Positions 1 to 13,100 are shown, numbered from the stretch's first letter. The stretch is DNA of 64,000 nucleotides from Sphaerolaimus hirsutus (GCA_964036195.1 OZ038457.1:26856787-26920786); one strand, 5' to 3'. A program made the numbers and translations. The notes: generated from the sequence alone by a model not told the origin.

Positions 1-480
1 ATAGAAACAACGCACATATCCTACGCATATTTCGTGGAGAAATGTGTTCTTTTCAATACACTCATGCTCTACGTTTGAAAAAGTAAAAACAAGTGAAGGA
101 ATACTTTTATTGGTAGAGTGCCAACGTAATTGATCGGAATTCCCTGAATTCCAAGGCAACAGAGGAAGTTTCTTGCGAAATTGGTTAAGCGGCGTTTACA
201 CTGCGAGCTGTGCCAGCAAACTTTTTTCTGTCGGCAATGGACATTTTGTCACGACAACGCACAAATTTTACAGAAATTTCACCTGTGCCAACAAAAAAGC
301 CTCGTTCAACAGAAACCGAACCGACAACGAGAATATGACGAAAAAGCCTCGTTCAATTCCGGGCGAACCGACAACGAACATTTTGACGGATTGGCAAATG
401 TGATCATTTTTGGAATGAGGTATGAATTGCGCCATCTTGAGCAAATATAGGGCAGCCTCCCGTAAGACACTACCGCTTCA
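1..480. other. AT-rich flank with a fragment of a PIF-like inverted-repeat element
   Basis: No gene is seen here. From about 185 the sequence reads TTA followed by AGCGGCGTTTACACTGC, which matches in inverse orientation the terminus at about 20975-20993 and resembles the ends of the element at 43888-44336. The following 200 bases carry the CGACAA/GTCGGCA words typical of that group. No partner terminus lies nearby, so this is a one-ended fragment. The small open frames here overlap each other and show no splice context or protein similarity that I recognise. Confidence 0.5.
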
Positions 481-1217
481 AATTATCCCCCCGCGTGAAT
501 TACCTACCTCCTGGAATTATCCCCCCCCCTGCGTGAATTGTCTACCTCCTCGAATTACCCCCCCCCCCTTGCGTGAATTACCTGCCGGCTCGAATTACCC
601 CCCCCGCGTGAATTACCTGCCGGCTCGAATTACCCCCCCCGCGTGAATTACCTACCTCCTCGAATTATCCCCCCGCGTGTATCACCTAACACCTTGAATT
701 ATCCTCCCCCCGCGTGAATTACCTACCTCTTCGAATTATCCCCCCGCGTGTATCACCTAACACCTTGAATTATCCTCCCCCCGCGTGAATTACCTAACGC
801 CTTGAATTATCCCCCGCATAAATTACCTACCACCTTGAATTATCCCCCACGTGAATTACCTAACCCCTCGAATTATCCCCCCTGCCTGAATTACCTATCC
901 CCTTGAATTATCCCCCCATTAATTATGTGTTCCCTTGGATTACCCCCGTGTGAATTAACCCCTCAAATTATCACCCCCATGAATTAGTAATCCCCTCGAA
1001 TCACCTCTCCGCGTGAATTACCCACCCCTGCAAAGTTCCCCCCCACATGAATTACCATCCCCTTGAGTTATCCCCCCACGTGAATTACCCATCTCCTCGA
1101 ATTACCCCCCTTGAATTATCCCCCCTCTGGTTGAATGAATTATCTACCTCCTCATAGTAAACCCCTGAGGTGGGTGAATTACCTACCCCCTCAATTTACC
1201 CCCCCAAGTGAATGAAT
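480..1217. repeat. Degenerate tandem array, GAATTACCTACC/TCGAATTATCCCCC units
   Basis: About twenty imperfect units of roughly 30-35 bases repeat two half-phrases: (GTG)AATTACCTACC and CTCGAATTATCCCCCC. Unit length varies because the C runs vary (3 to 9) and because some units are truncated. TCGAATTACCCCC is the same phrase that forms the ends of the CCGTATT-type elements elsewhere in the window, so the array is probably an expansion of one such element rather than an unrelated satellite. Confidence 0.85.
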
Positions 1218-1518
1218 TATACTTGGCAGACATCACACACAAAGAAAACCTACCATAACACATTGGAGTAATGAACCAAAAATTATACAGGTTTTTATCA
1301 TAATATTTAGTTTTTACTATGGAATAATTAATTATGTATTATTACAAAATTTATCACAAGATTGTATTCATAAAATATTGGTAGGCTTCATACTAAGTGT
1401 GCTGTCCGCCGGGTGTGTTAAAACGCAATACAATGATGAAAAACTGTATAGTTTTTTATTCATTGTTCAGATGGGTAATGGTAGGTTTCCATACTAAGTG
1501 TTATGTCCACCGAGTATG
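1218..1518. mobile_element. Non-autonomous inverted-repeat element, TATACTTGGCAGACAT family (copy 1)
   Basis: Left end reads TATACTTGGCAGACATCAC; the right end reads, inverted, GGCATACTCGGTGGACATAA. About 50 bases of the arms pair, including the AACCTACCATAAC segment. The interior is AT-rich without an open frame. It sits inside the GAATTACC tandem array. A second copy is at 1872-2176, a third, degraded copy at 3166-3360, and a fourth, split by a later insertion, around 28860-29480. Confidence 0.8.
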
Positions 1519-1871
1519 CCTACCTCCTCGAATTACCCCCCCCCATGAATTACCTATCCCCTCAAATCACTCCCTCCCCGCATGAATTAATCATCCCCTC
1601 AAATTATCCCCCCATGAATTATCCATCTCCTTGAATTATCCCCCATGTGAATTACCCATCCCCTCGACTTATCCCGTGTGAGTTACCCATCCCCTCGAAT
1701 TACCCCCCACGTGAATTACCCATTCCCTCAAATTATCCCAACATGAATTCACTACCCCTTGAATTATCCTCCCTGCATGAATGAATTATCTACCTCCTCA
1801 TAGTAAACCCCTGAGGTAGATGAATTACCTACCCCCCTCGAATTTACCCCCCCCCCCCCAAGTGAATGAAT
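1519..1871. repeat. Tandem array between element copies 1 and 2
   Basis: This continues the GAATTACC/TCGAATTATCCCCC array. The part from about 1780 repeats the part from about 1130, including the shared segment ATCTACCTCCTCATAGTAAA and the following lead into the TATACTTGGC element. Array plus element has therefore been duplicated as a unit of about 650 bases. Confidence 0.75.
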
Positions 1872-2176
1872 TATACTTGGCAGACATCACACTTAGTATG
1901 AAAACCTACCATAACACATCTGAGTAATGAACCAAAAATTATACAGTTAATTATCATAATATTTAGTTTTTACTATGGAATAATTAATTATGAATAATTA
2001 CAAAGTTTATCACAAGATTGTATTCATTAAATTAGGGTAGGCTTTCATACTTAATGTGCTGTCCACTGGGTGTGTTAAAAATGAAATATGATGATGAAAA
2101 ACTGTATAATTTTTTATTCATTATTCAGATGGGTTATGGTCAGTTTCCATACTAGGTGTTATGTCCACCAAGTACG
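1872..2176. mobile_element. TATACTTGGCAGACAT family element (copy 2)
   Basis: Close copy of 1218-1518 with the same arms and AT-rich core. The difference from copy 1 is mostly point substitutions. Same position relative to the flanking array, which supports segmental duplication rather than independent insertion. Confidence 0.8.
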
Positions 2177-3062
2177 CCTACCTCCTCAAATTAGCCCCCA
2201 ATGTGGGTGATTACCTACCTACTGGAACTATCCCCCCACATGTAGGGTTCAAATGATTTGACTTTTCGATATCAATATTTGATATTTGATATTGTTTCTG
2301 AAACTCGATATTTTTTTTTTCTGAAACTCGTTATTCGATATTGATCCTATATGGAACCTTGATGTCGATATTCTATAAAAAATGGTCTACCTATATTTGA
2401 TATCGAAATTTCTCTTGGTATAGCAAGGCATATTTCAAGTGGCATATTGTATTTTTGTGTGGTAACTTAATTTAGGGACACAATAGAGGTTTGATATATC
2501 AAAAAATTGGTCAATATTCAATATTAAAAAAAAATTTGATATCGATATTTGATATCAATATTTGATATTCAAGATTTTTTTAAATTTTTGATATGATATT
2601 CAATATTTAAAAATGGTCAATATTCAATATTTGATATGATATATCATTTGTACCCTACCCACATGTATGAATTGCCTACCTCAAGTTATACCCCCAGCTG
2701 GAATGTCTACTTACCTCCTCGAATTATACCCCCCTCCCATTGATGAATACTTCACCTCCTCGAATTATAGTCCCTCATGAATTACCTACCCACTCAAATT
2801 ATCACCTCACATGAATTACCTATCTACTTGGATTATCCCCCATGAATTGCCAATCCCCTCGAATTATTCAACCTGCATGAATTACCTACCCAATCAAGTT
2901 ATCCCCTCATGTGAATGAATTACCCACCCCTCAAAGTATCCCTCCACATGAATTAATTACCTACCCTCTGAATTATCCCCCACATAAATTACCTACCCCT
3001 GAATTATTCCCCACATAAATTACCTACCTCCTCAAATTATCCCCCAACATGGATGATTATCT
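2177..3062. repeat. Tandem array, interrupted by the element at 2242-2658
   Basis: Further degenerate GAATTACCTACC / TCGAATTATCCCCC units. Units from 2659 onward are more diverged (CATGAATTACC, CTCAAATTATC) than those at 480-900. Confidence 0.75.
2242..2658. mobile_element. Inverted-repeat element with GATATT simple-repeat interior, 6-bp target duplication
   Basis: The left end is GTAGGGTTCAAATGAT and the right end, inverted, is GTAGGGTACAAATGAT. The six bases CCACAT occur directly before (2236-2241) and directly after (2659-2664), an exact target-site duplication. Almost the whole 417-bp interior is a degenerate GATATTTGATATCGATATT simple repeat with no coding frame. The termini and duplication length match those of the element at 30365-30870, whose interior is an entirely different simple repeat. 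Confidence 0.85.
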
Positions 3063-3165
3063 ATCTCCTTTGTTCTTTGTATTCCATTTGAGTTTGTTTG
3101 TAATCCCTATTATTAAAATCATTTTCAATGTTTTCAATTGAACAGGATTCTTTTGAAAAGCTGTG

Positions 3166-3360
3166 TATACTTGGCAGACATCACACTTAGTATGGAAACC
3201 TACCATAACCCATTTGAATAATGAACCACAAATTATACAAAGTTTTCATCAGAAATTTCATTCTTACTATGGAACAATTAGATAAGTATGAAATTCCTGA
3301 AGATTTTATAACCTAAATTATGGTGGGATTCTGCAGATACTTTGTGGTTCACCAAGCAGA
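3166..3360. mobile_element. Degraded copy of the TATACTTGGCAGACAT element (copy 3)
   Basis: The left arm is well kept (TATACTTGGCAGACATCACAC, then the AACCTACCATAACCCAT segment). The right arm survives only as ACTTTGTGGTTCACCAAGCAG. The core is shortened relative to copies 1 and 2. Confidence 0.6.
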
Positions 3361-3599
3361 GTTGTTAAAAGTAATTTTTACTCAAACTTTTTTAAAAGTA
3401 TACATAAACATCAACTATTTATTTTTACTCATCCCCGAGTACAGAAAACAAAAAAATTTTTTACTTTCACTCACGAGTAAATGTGAGTATAATACATTTC
3501 CCCAGAAAAAGTTAAAAGTGAATATTTTTGAAAATAATTTCCCCCAATTTTCACTGAAATTTCCTATTTTTTCACCTTCAAATTCACTTATTTTCAGCT

Positions 3600-3808
3600 T
3601 TATATTTTCACCTAAGCCTTGGCGCCATTACCCACTGACGCCATTGGCGCTTGGCGCTGAGGTTCAGAAAAGCGCCATGGCGCTTTTGGCGCTTGGTGCC
3701 ATTTTGCTCTGGCGCCATTGGCGCTTGGCGCTGTAGGCAGGAAAAGCGCCATGGATCTTTTGGCGCTTGGCGCTAAAAGCCTGGCACTCTTTCCATCACT
3801 AGTCGCGG
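3600..3808. mobile_element. GGCGC-rich hAT-like element, left end missing
   Basis: Alternating GGCGCTTGGCGC / AGCGCCATGGCGCTTTTGG words ending in TTTCCATCACTAG. The right terminus matches that of the complete copy at 41025-41275; the expected left TAGTGATGGAAAAGCGCC is absent, so it is truncated. Open frames across it on both strands are artefacts of the repeat. Confidence 0.7.
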
Positions 3809-4620
3809 CCATCGTGTCCTGCGGCCTTCGTGTCTGCGGACGTCCTGTCCCGCAGCCACAATGGCGCAGCCAGAGTTTCGAAAGTGTATTTACACTTACC
3901 CGAAATACCCGAGTAAATGGGGTATTTATATTTACACTTACACTTACACTTTCATAAAATACCCATTTTTAAAATAGCCATAAAATACCCCAATACCCAA
4001 AACCCCACTTTTTTACACTTTCCTGAGCAAAATACCTGGATACAAAAAGTGTATTTTTTTCTTTCAGATGGCCCTGTTTTATGCTTTTGAGAAAGCATAA
4101 AATAGGGTCATGTACAAAAAATAACCGCAGTGCACACATGCAGTTATGCATTGAATGTAGAAAATATGGCAAATGTAGAAACTAGGCTTTGATCTCCAAC
4201 CTTTGATCAGTACTCATGGTATTCTACAGTTTCATCATACTTTTGTCAAAAGGACAAGATCAATGGAAATTCACCAGCTGGACACAAAGTCAACTGGCTT
4301 TTGCATTAACATTTGCTGCATGTCCATTCGTGCATTTAAACAGTGTGTATCATATTACTTGATCAGTAAAATATCAACACTGAAAAAGTGCCATGATAAG
4401 GGAACTTCATACCACTACAGTATTTGTTACAGTCTGAAATGTTTCATAAAAGGCAGTAAAATGTGAAATAATGCATGAAAATGACAAATAAATTTATCTA
4501 AAGGTGAAAACAGTGGTGTTTTCTAATGCTCAACAGTGAGAGCTCTTTCTAAAAAACTTTTTTACACTTACACTTTTTTTACACTTTCCTCGGTATTTTT
4601 AAAATACCTTACACTTTTGG
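3809..4620. repeat. ACACTTAC-repeat region and hairpin; target site of the retrotransposon
   Basis: GTGTATTTACACTTACAC-type repeats occur at about 3885-3955 and 4556-4620 and again just right of the retrotransposon at about 17190-17225, with GCGGCCAC-rich sequence beside both (3805-3870 and 17252-17310). These are parts of one older element split by the insertion. A hairpin at about 4074-4108 (CCCTGTTTTATGCTTT pairing with AAAGCATAAAATAGGG, one mismatch) also lies here. The last five bases, TTTGG (4616-4620), are the left copy of the target duplication. No gene is seen. Confidence 0.6.
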
Positions 4621-5908
4621 TGTGCTGACCGTGGCAAAATGGATGGATAAAGAAATACAGAGAATTGATAATTAGGCTCATATTTGCACATTTACTTATT
4701 TGCACTAATTTACAATTTATGCACTATATTAATTTACCACGCAAATTGTATTTCCTGCACTATATTATTTACCCATGGAGAATATTCGATTAGGAAAGTG
4801 TTCTATAAGTTATTGATAGGTTTATGTGGAATGTTTAGGTTAAAAGGTCAAATATGTTATTATTAGGTGTATTAATATAAAATTAGGCTCATTCAACTCG
4901 CCGTAATTTTCTGATCATGATTATACATACATTTGCATAGTTTACTTGCAGTTTACAAAAGTCAAATCTTGTAATTATTTACGTACCGCGTAATTATCTA
5001 GGCCAGCGTCCTAATAGAGAAATGGTGCCCTGCGTGCAACTAGCATTTACTTAACAAAGCCCTTCGCATAGGTATAATTGTCATAACCCTGTTCACAACT
5101 ATTTATATTTACTTAATAATTATAATACCTTGCTCAATCGAATATATTATAAACTCTGCTCAATTACAATACCCATTTACCTCAAATAAGTCCCAATTTG
5201 CTAGATTATTCAACATACGTTTCCAGGAAGTGATTATTATTATCATGTTGAATATACCTTATTCTATTTACGTCATTAGGAACATTTGCACTACTATTTA
5301 CAGTTTCAAACCCTAATTTATTAGTTCCAATGTGCGTCAATGTTTTCTGACAAATTGAAGCAAATTAGTAAATCGGCCGAGTTTGCCGACTTCGCGCCTC
5401 AAGATTAATAGTTTTTCCATTAGCCCAATTTGTACCTGGTATTTCTTTACCATAATTATTTGAATGTATGCACGCGCAGTATAAGGCAACTGTTTCGGCT
5501 AAATGTGTTTATTTGCTGCATTTATGTCTTATTTGTGCATTTGTATTAGGAAATTACTGTAGCTGTTTTTCTATACGTGATTTCCGTGTCTTAGCTACTT
5601 TGAGAGTTTTTACTTCAGTCTGCGGACCCACCCCAAGTGAACAAAATAAGCTAGCGATAGAAACTTCGACTAGGAAGCTCGCTAGGCTTTGCGCTTTTGT
5701 AACACGCTGTATCTGATCGAAATAAAGTACCTGAAACAATTCGAACCCCCTTTCAACACGCAACCACGAAATAAACTCAACTTGGCTGTCGACAAGTGGA
5801 CGTTCGGCTACAACGGGAAATCAACCACTCTAAAGGCCGTTTCTCACTACGGTCTTGAAGCAGCCGGATTCGGTGGTAGAAGACGCTGACTTCGGTGGCT
5901 TCATCACA
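4621..5908 (+). repeat. 5' LTR
   Basis: Starts TGTGCTGACC directly after the TTTGG duplication and ends TTCATCACA directly before the primer binding site. Candidate polyadenylation signals AATAAA lie at 5721-5726 and 5770-5775. No TATA box could be fixed. The small open frames inside (for example 5468-5716) recur identically in the other LTR and look like chance frames. Confidence 0.97.
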
Positions 5909-5926
5909 TGGCGCAGCGAGCAGGGT
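5909..5926 (+). promoter_or_regulatory. Primer binding site, tRNA-Ser type
   Basis: The 18 bases TGGCGCAGCGAGCAGGGT begin immediately after the 5' LTR. They are the exact complement of the 3' end of the animal tRNA-Ser (AGA/TGA group) as I remember it, CCCTGCTCGCTGCGCCA preceded by A. Minus-strand DNA synthesis would start from this tRNA. Confidence 0.85.
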
Positions 5927-7136
5927 GATTGCATGACATTGTGCTATCACCAAGCCGGAACGGACATTGTGCGGCAGTTGGCAGAACTTCAAAAGTCCTG
6001 CTGAACATCAATTGGCCTTGGCTGAGCGTTGGCTGTTGATTTGCAGACAGCACTGTGCCAAAGTCACGGCACTCCTGTCTACATCCTGGGAGCGGTTCTA
6101 CGCTCACGCGCGGAGGACACTGGAGTTCTGACAAGCCTGTCAGGATTTCAGGCAGCTTTCACCAGTGTTCTGGCAAGGTGCTAGACGCTGGGCGGCACCG
6201 GCATTTGACAAGGAGTCATTGTCGGACGGTGGTCAAACTTTCGCTGGACGCTCCTGGACATCTGGACTCCAGTGACCGCTCGCACGTCCTTCCTATGCCA
6301 AGGGAGGGTGACCTGACGGAGACAGGATCGCCACAAAGCCACGCTAGTCAAAGGGCTGTTTTTGGGCATTCGCGGAGGTCCCTCGCTCCACTGGGTAAGA
6401 GTGGACTCATACCTCGGAAGTGCAAAAGTAGGGGTATCAGTGTACAAAGGGCTGTAGCTGACAGAGGGCTGTAGCTGACAGAGAGTGGATTTGAAAACCA
6501 AGTATTAGGATACTTGGTAGCGTGTAGGGGCTTTGCGGAGCTCCCATCAAATATACACGCTGTGCCTGCTCGGTACCATCAGATCAGACAGCACAAAAGT
6601 GCCAGAATTCTGCATTGCACAGGCGCAATTGCAGAGCAGTGTACAGAAACACTGCCCAGAATCAGAAAGTGCACCAGAGTGCACAGAAACGTGTCACGGG
6701 CGACACGGCAAGCGCAGCACTGCGCACAGCGGCACAGGAGCCGCTCAGGAAAGCAAGTGGCCGGCGTGGTCACAGGGGCACACAGGCGTGCCAAAAAGAG
6801 CGCCAGAGCGCTCAGAAAGAGTGTGTACGGACCCTCTTTGGGCGCACACTGCTGGGCAAATAAATTGTTTATTGTCCAGGTGGATTTGACCGGTGTGTTG
6901 AAGTCAACGCGTGTAAACAATCACGTCAGGGGCTTTAGGAACACACCTGGTGCCAGTGCAGTAAAGGTCAACGCGTGAGAACACGTCAGGGGCCTGTAGG
7001 ACTGCATTGGTATTGTGCGTGGCACAACAAATCCGTGGTGCACAGAGCACTGCACAGAAAGACGCAGAGAAGCGTCCCAAGCGTCACAGGAGACGCACTA
7101 TAAAGAGAAACAGTGAAGGAAAATTCATCAGCAAAA
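5927..7136 (+). other. Retrotransposon leader (untranslated)
   Basis: Long leader between the primer binding site and the gag start. It holds short direct repeats: GGGCTGTAGCTGACAGA twice at about 6450-6482, and GTCAACGCGTG...CACGTCAGGGGC at about 6902-6932 and again at 6967-6992. Many upstream ATG frames exist, up to 154 codons, none resembling a known protein. Packaging signals would be expected here but cannot be identified by eye. Confidence 0.7.
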
Positions 7137-10100
7137 ATGGTTTCACCAACGGGTCACATCAGAAAGACCCTGGGGCCGGCAAAGCACAGGGTGGACAACA
7201 GATTGGCAAGAGAATATGCCAAATATGATCAAGAGTTATTTGCGGGAGCAACAAAGGAAGAAAAAAGAACAGAAATGAGAAGAGTGATTGCATCTGTCAA
7301 ACAGGAGGGTGCAAAATTGGACAGTGCAATGACGGCTGTAAAAACTCAATTTGACGCATGGAGGGATGTCGTCAAGGACATTGACGAACCCGACCAGTTG
7401 GAACAAGAACAGAAGATATACCAAGACTCATATGAGGAATATGCAAATATGTCAGACTTGGTGACACAGAAAATGGCAGCCATGAATGTATACATCGAAG
7501 AGTTGCAAGACATGATCCAGCAACAGAGCGGAAACACCATGTATGAAGTCAATACAGCATTCATACAGCAGATGGCTGCCCAGATGGCTCTGACAGCTCA
7601 GGGAGCTGCTCCGGGGGCCAGTTCAACCAATGCAACCACAGCAAAGAGCGTCAAATTACAGAAACTGGAAGTGGAACAGTTTACTGGGGAAATTGTCAAA
7701 TTTCGATCATGGTGGCAAATGTTCGAATCCCACATTCACAATCGGACAGATTTGGAGGACATTTCCAAGTTTTCATACTTGAGGAGCTTGCTGAAAGGCT
7801 CAGCATTTGGCATGATCAGTGGATTGAGTGTGACCGCAGAGAATTATGCACCCGCAATTGCAATGCTCAAGAAGAGATATGACCAGCCAGTTGTGGTCAG
7901 AAACACGCTGATGAGTAATATCATGAAGTTGCGACAGGCCAGGAATACCTGTCAGGATATGAGAATTTTGTTTGATGCAATTGAAAGGCTGCTCCAGCAG
8001 TTGGAGTCACTGGGTGAATCAGTGGAACATCCAATGCTGTTGAGCCAGCTGCAACAGAAAGTGCCACCCGAGGTTCTCAGAGAAATCCAGAAGGAACAGG
8101 GAACTGAGGAAGCCTTGACGGTGGAGATATTCAGAAAGCTGTTTGGCAAGCAGCTAGCGCTCAGTGAGGCTGTACAGCACGCACAGCAAACTGAGGCACC
8201 AGTTCAGCAATCGCGCCAGGGATTCGGGAATAATCCTCGCGCACAGCAATTCAATAATCGATTCCAAGGCAATGGGAATCGATTCAGAGGGCCAGAGAAC
8301 CCAAGGACCAGCACAGGGAGCATGTCTGTGATCCAGAATGGTCAGAGTGCACCACAGGCTGGATTCATGAATCCTGGGAGGCCGTGTGTGTTCTGCAATG
8401 ACACACAGCAATTACACTTTAACGATAAGTGTCCAAAGTTCAAAACTGCCAGAGAAAGGAGAGTGATTTTGTCAAAGGCAGAGCGATGCCTGAGATGCCT
8501 GCAGAAAGGGCATTACATGAATCAATGTCAATTTACGAGAAGTTGCTTCTATTGCAAGTCCAATAGGCACCACACTGTGGTGTGCCCAGAGAAATTTGGT
8601 GACAATGGCAATGGAAACGCTGGACGGCAAATTCCAGCGTTCAGAGCGAATGGTCAACAGAATGGCCAGCAATCAGCAAACAATGGCAGAAAGTCTGTGC
8701 CGACGGCCAGTCAACCAGCACAGAGCCAACAGAGAAAGGCTACAGTGAATTGTGTCACTGTGGAAGAAGCTGGACCAGAAATGGTAGAGACAGAAACCAT
8801 ATCCAGCACAGTGGTTACAGAACCAAATACAAAGCAACAAAATACATCAGTGAACCTGTCAGTAAACAGGAATATGTCAATGTTGATGACAGCCAGAACC
8901 GTGATTGAGGCTTCAGAAATGGATACAGAGATGGAGCCTGAACAGCCACCACTACAGATTCAAGCGTTCCTGGACACAGGATCCCAAGGAACATACATGT
9001 CAGAGAAAGTGGCCAAGAAACTCAATTTGAAGAGTACAGGAGAACACCACATCCAGGTATACACATTCGGAAATGAAAAGCCGCACTATAAAGTAGTACA
9101 GCAAGTGGAATTCAGAATGCGGCTCAGAAATGGCCAGAAAGTTGATATGGTGGCTGATGTGGTCCCGACGTTGACCACAGAACAAGTCAAAGTGCCTGTG
9201 TCAGAACAGGACGAAAAGTACCTGCAGAAGTACTTCCCGGATGAGAGTTACTTTGCAGACAGAATTCCCAAGGACAAAGGGACAGAGTGCAAGTTCAAGC
9301 CAGACATTATAGTGGGCTTGAATTATTTCTGGGACTTGATGTCCAGAAACACCAGTACCACCAGACTTCCGTCAGGATTGTATGTCATTCCATCAGAATT
9401 GGGATTGCTGATGGGAGGTGGGCAGCTGACGAGCAACAGAAATCAATGGACCACGGATGGTGCATATCCAGTGGTTGTCAACACAATTGTGCATCAAATT
9501 CAGAGAGAAAAGTGGTACGAGGAAGCACCGTTGTCAGTTGCTCCTGTACCAAATGTCAAAGACATGGATAGACTGGATACCATTGGCATAATGGATCAGC
9601 CAGACCTCGTCGAGGATGATGAGGCCATAAAGCAATTCAATGAGAGTGTACAGAGAAACCCAGATGGACGATACTCTGTAAAGTTCATGTACAAACCGAA
9701 TTTGCATGAACTCCCAGATAACAAAGCAATGGCGTTCAAGAGGTTCAGGTACCTCACCAACAGGCTCAAGAGAGACCCAGAATTACTGGAGAAAATTCAG
9801 ACAATCATGAAAACGCAAGAGGAGCAAGGAGTGATTGAGAAAGTTCAAGAGGATATTATGGATGGCAGAAAGTTCCATATATTGCCTCATCAACCAGTGA
9901 TAACGCCAGAGAAAACTACCACAAAGGTCAGAGAGGTATATGATGCCTCAGCGAAACCGCCAGGCATGCCAAGCTTGAATGAGTGCATGTACCGCGGTCC
10001 AGTTATACTACCACAGCTGGTAGGGATGCTGATGCGATTCCGGTTGCATGGAATCGCCCTGGTCGCAGACATAGAGAAAGCGTTTCTGCAGATTAGTCTG

Positions 10101-13100
10101 CAGGACAGTGACAGAGATGTGACAAGATTTCTGTGGTACAAGGATCCTACGAAACCATCCATGGAGGACAACATTCAGATTTACAGATTTGCCAGAGTGC
10201 CATTTGGTATAATCTGCAGTCCAGCGCTGCTGGCGCTGACAGTCAGATACCACCTGAATCAAGCTGGCACAGAGAATGCAAAATTGATCGATGAAAATCT
10301 GTATGTGGATAATTTGATCCTCAGTGTGGACACAGAGCAGAAAGCAATCGAATTGTACCAGGAATCCAAAGTGCTGTTCACAGAGGCACAGATGAATCTG
10401 AGAGAATGGAACAGCAACAACAAGAACTTCACTTGGCAATTGGCAGAGTCAGATGTGGCCAAGGAAATTGTCACAACAGTCCTAGGAATGAAATGGGACA
10501 CGGAGAGCGACCAGATGTGGTTGAAAACACCAAAGACAGTTCAGCAATCGCAGTTATCAGAAACTGACCAGAAAATCAAACTTCCCACGAAAAGGACAGT
10601 CGCAAAGGTGACTGCGGGATGTTTTGATCCAATGGGACTCGTCAGTCCTGTCCTACTGCCAGCAAAGAGATTTTTGCAAACGTTATGGCATTCAGGACCA
10701 AGTGCTAAAGAATGGGATACTCCCCTGTCTGAGGAACAGACAACAATTTGGCAGCAATTGGAGACAGAATTGCTCAAAGTTGGACAGATCAAGTTCAACA
10801 GAAATTTGAATTATCAGAGTGGTGCAGATGCACAACTGCACATTTTCGTCGATGCCTCAGCAATGGCATACAGCGCAGCGGCATACATATGCCAGAAAAC
10901 AGAAAATGACAGCGGCACATCAAGCCTGCTGTACTCCAGATTGAGACTAGCTCCAAAGAAACCAGAAGTGACAATTCCACGGCTGGAATTGTTAGCAATG
11001 TTGATCGGCAGCAGAATGTCAAAGTTTATTCACAAAGAGCTCAAGGACGTCAAATTCAGTCAAACAGTTGTATGGTCAGATTCAACTTGTTGTCTGAAGT
11101 GGCTAACAACAGCGAAGCCACTGGCATGTTTTGTCAAGAACAGATTGGATGAAATCAGGAAAATTCAGAGCGAGACAGAGAACATGCACATCAGACACAT
11201 CGCAGGACTGGAAAACCCAGCTGACATGGCCACAAGAGGCATGAATATGTCAGAGTTGGAAGGCAGTAACCTGTGGTGGAAAGGGCCAGAATGGCTAATG
11301 ACTGGAGAGTGGCCAGAGCCAAAAGTGGAGCCAGTTACGCCAGAAGTAATGGCAGAAATCAAGAAAGAAGAGCTCAAGTTCCCAAAAGCCAGCCCAATTT
11401 ACCTGGGCGCCACACAGCAAGTGGTCAGTGACCCAGATGCCAGCAATGTGCAAGCTGATGAAAGCAAGCAAAGCAACCCATTGGGAATTGAGATTCAGAG
11501 ATTCTCATCACTGACAAAGTTACTGGATGCAACAGTATACGTGATGAGATTTGTGCGACAGATGCACAAAAAGCGCAGCAAAAATGACAGTCAGAATGGA
11601 TTGTCAGAAATCATGAAAAGTATATGTGGTACAATGAAACCACAGGGAATTATCAGTATTGAAGAGAGAGAGGGTGCGTTGAAATATTGGATCAAAGTGA
11701 TGCAACAGAATCATTACAAAGGAGTGGCAGAGATTCTGGCAACAGGCCACAGCAGAGGCAGCCAGAATAGCAAGAAAACAGCTGCAGACCAGCAGTTGAT
11801 CAAATGGCTCAATGTGCAAATGCATCAGGATGGAATCCTGAAGTGCCATGGCAGAATGGAGCATACAGACCCACAGGAGGTCACAGTGCCACTCATACTG
11901 TTGCCAGCAACGGCTACAGTGACTCAGATGATTGTCAGAGACCAGCATGAGAAGTTGATGCACGCAGGAGTGCAACATACATTGGCAGCGATCAGACAAA
12001 AGTACTGGATTACACAGGGCAGACGGGTGATCTACAATGTGACCAGAACCTGCTCAACCTGTAAGAAATTGGGAGCGAAGCCGTACCAGCTTCCACCAAT
12101 GCCAGATTTACCAGAAACCAGAGTTCAGAGAGCCAGACCGTTCCAGTACACGGGCTTGGATTATTTGGGACCAGTTTGGTACAAAGTGAACAAAGATCAC
12201 AGGAAAATGTGGATCTGTTTGTTCACATGCATGGTGACACGTGCAGTTCACCTGGAAAGTGTGCTGGACATGACAGCACAGGAATTCCTGAACGCAGTCA
12301 GGAGATTCATCGCCAGGCGTGGAAAACCTGAAGCAGTTATTTCAGACAATGCGACGCAATTCAAATTGACAGAGAAAGTGCTCAGCACAAGCACTGACAA
12401 AGCCATTAATATTGGAAAAGAATGGTCAGAAATGGTCAAAAGTGGAGCAGTACAGACATACTGCTCACAGCAACAAATCCAGTGGAACATGACTACTCCT
12501 ATGGCACCATGGCAGGGAGGAGTCTATGAAAGAATGGTGGGCATCACCAAGAAACATTTCAAGGCAGCTGTGGGGCACAGAATGTTAACCCTGCAAGAAT
12601 TGTTGACACTTCTGCCAAAAGTCGAGGCAGTGATCAACAGCAGGCCAATCTCTTACATCTATGGTGATGTAAAGAGCCTCAGGGTGCTGACGCCAAAGGA
12701 CTTCCTGACAGGGGAAGGTCAGATTGGAGCACCACAGTTTGACGCAGACAAAGATGGAGAATTTGTGCCCAGAATGGATAACGTAGCAAAATTGCAGAAA
12801 TATTGGGAGACAACCCAGCAAACTTTGGATAAGTTCTGGGACTTGTGGCATCAAGAGTATATCCCGAGCTTGAGGGAAAGAACTCAAGTGACGCACAAAC
12901 ATGGCAGATTGACAGCGACTCAAGAACCCAAAGTGAATGAAGTTGTGCTGATTTATGAAGAGAACATGCCCAGAGGTGCATGGAGGATGGGTCGCATCGA
13001 GCAGTTAGAGCCCAGCAAAGATGGACAGATTCGCTCAGCAAAAGTCAGAACTGCCAACAGAAATGTGGTCAGCAGACCACTCAATCAATTGTATCCGTTG

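Noticed and set aside
480-3062. Regularly spaced repeats resembling a CRISPR array
   Set aside because: Units are degenerate, of variable length and without unique spacers; the repeated phrase is that of the neighbouring inverted-repeat elements and the genome is eukaryotic.
5468-5716. 82-codon frame in the LTR (and its twin at 16728-16976)
   Set aside because: Identical because the LTRs are identical; no homology recognised, and LTRs are not expected to encode protein.
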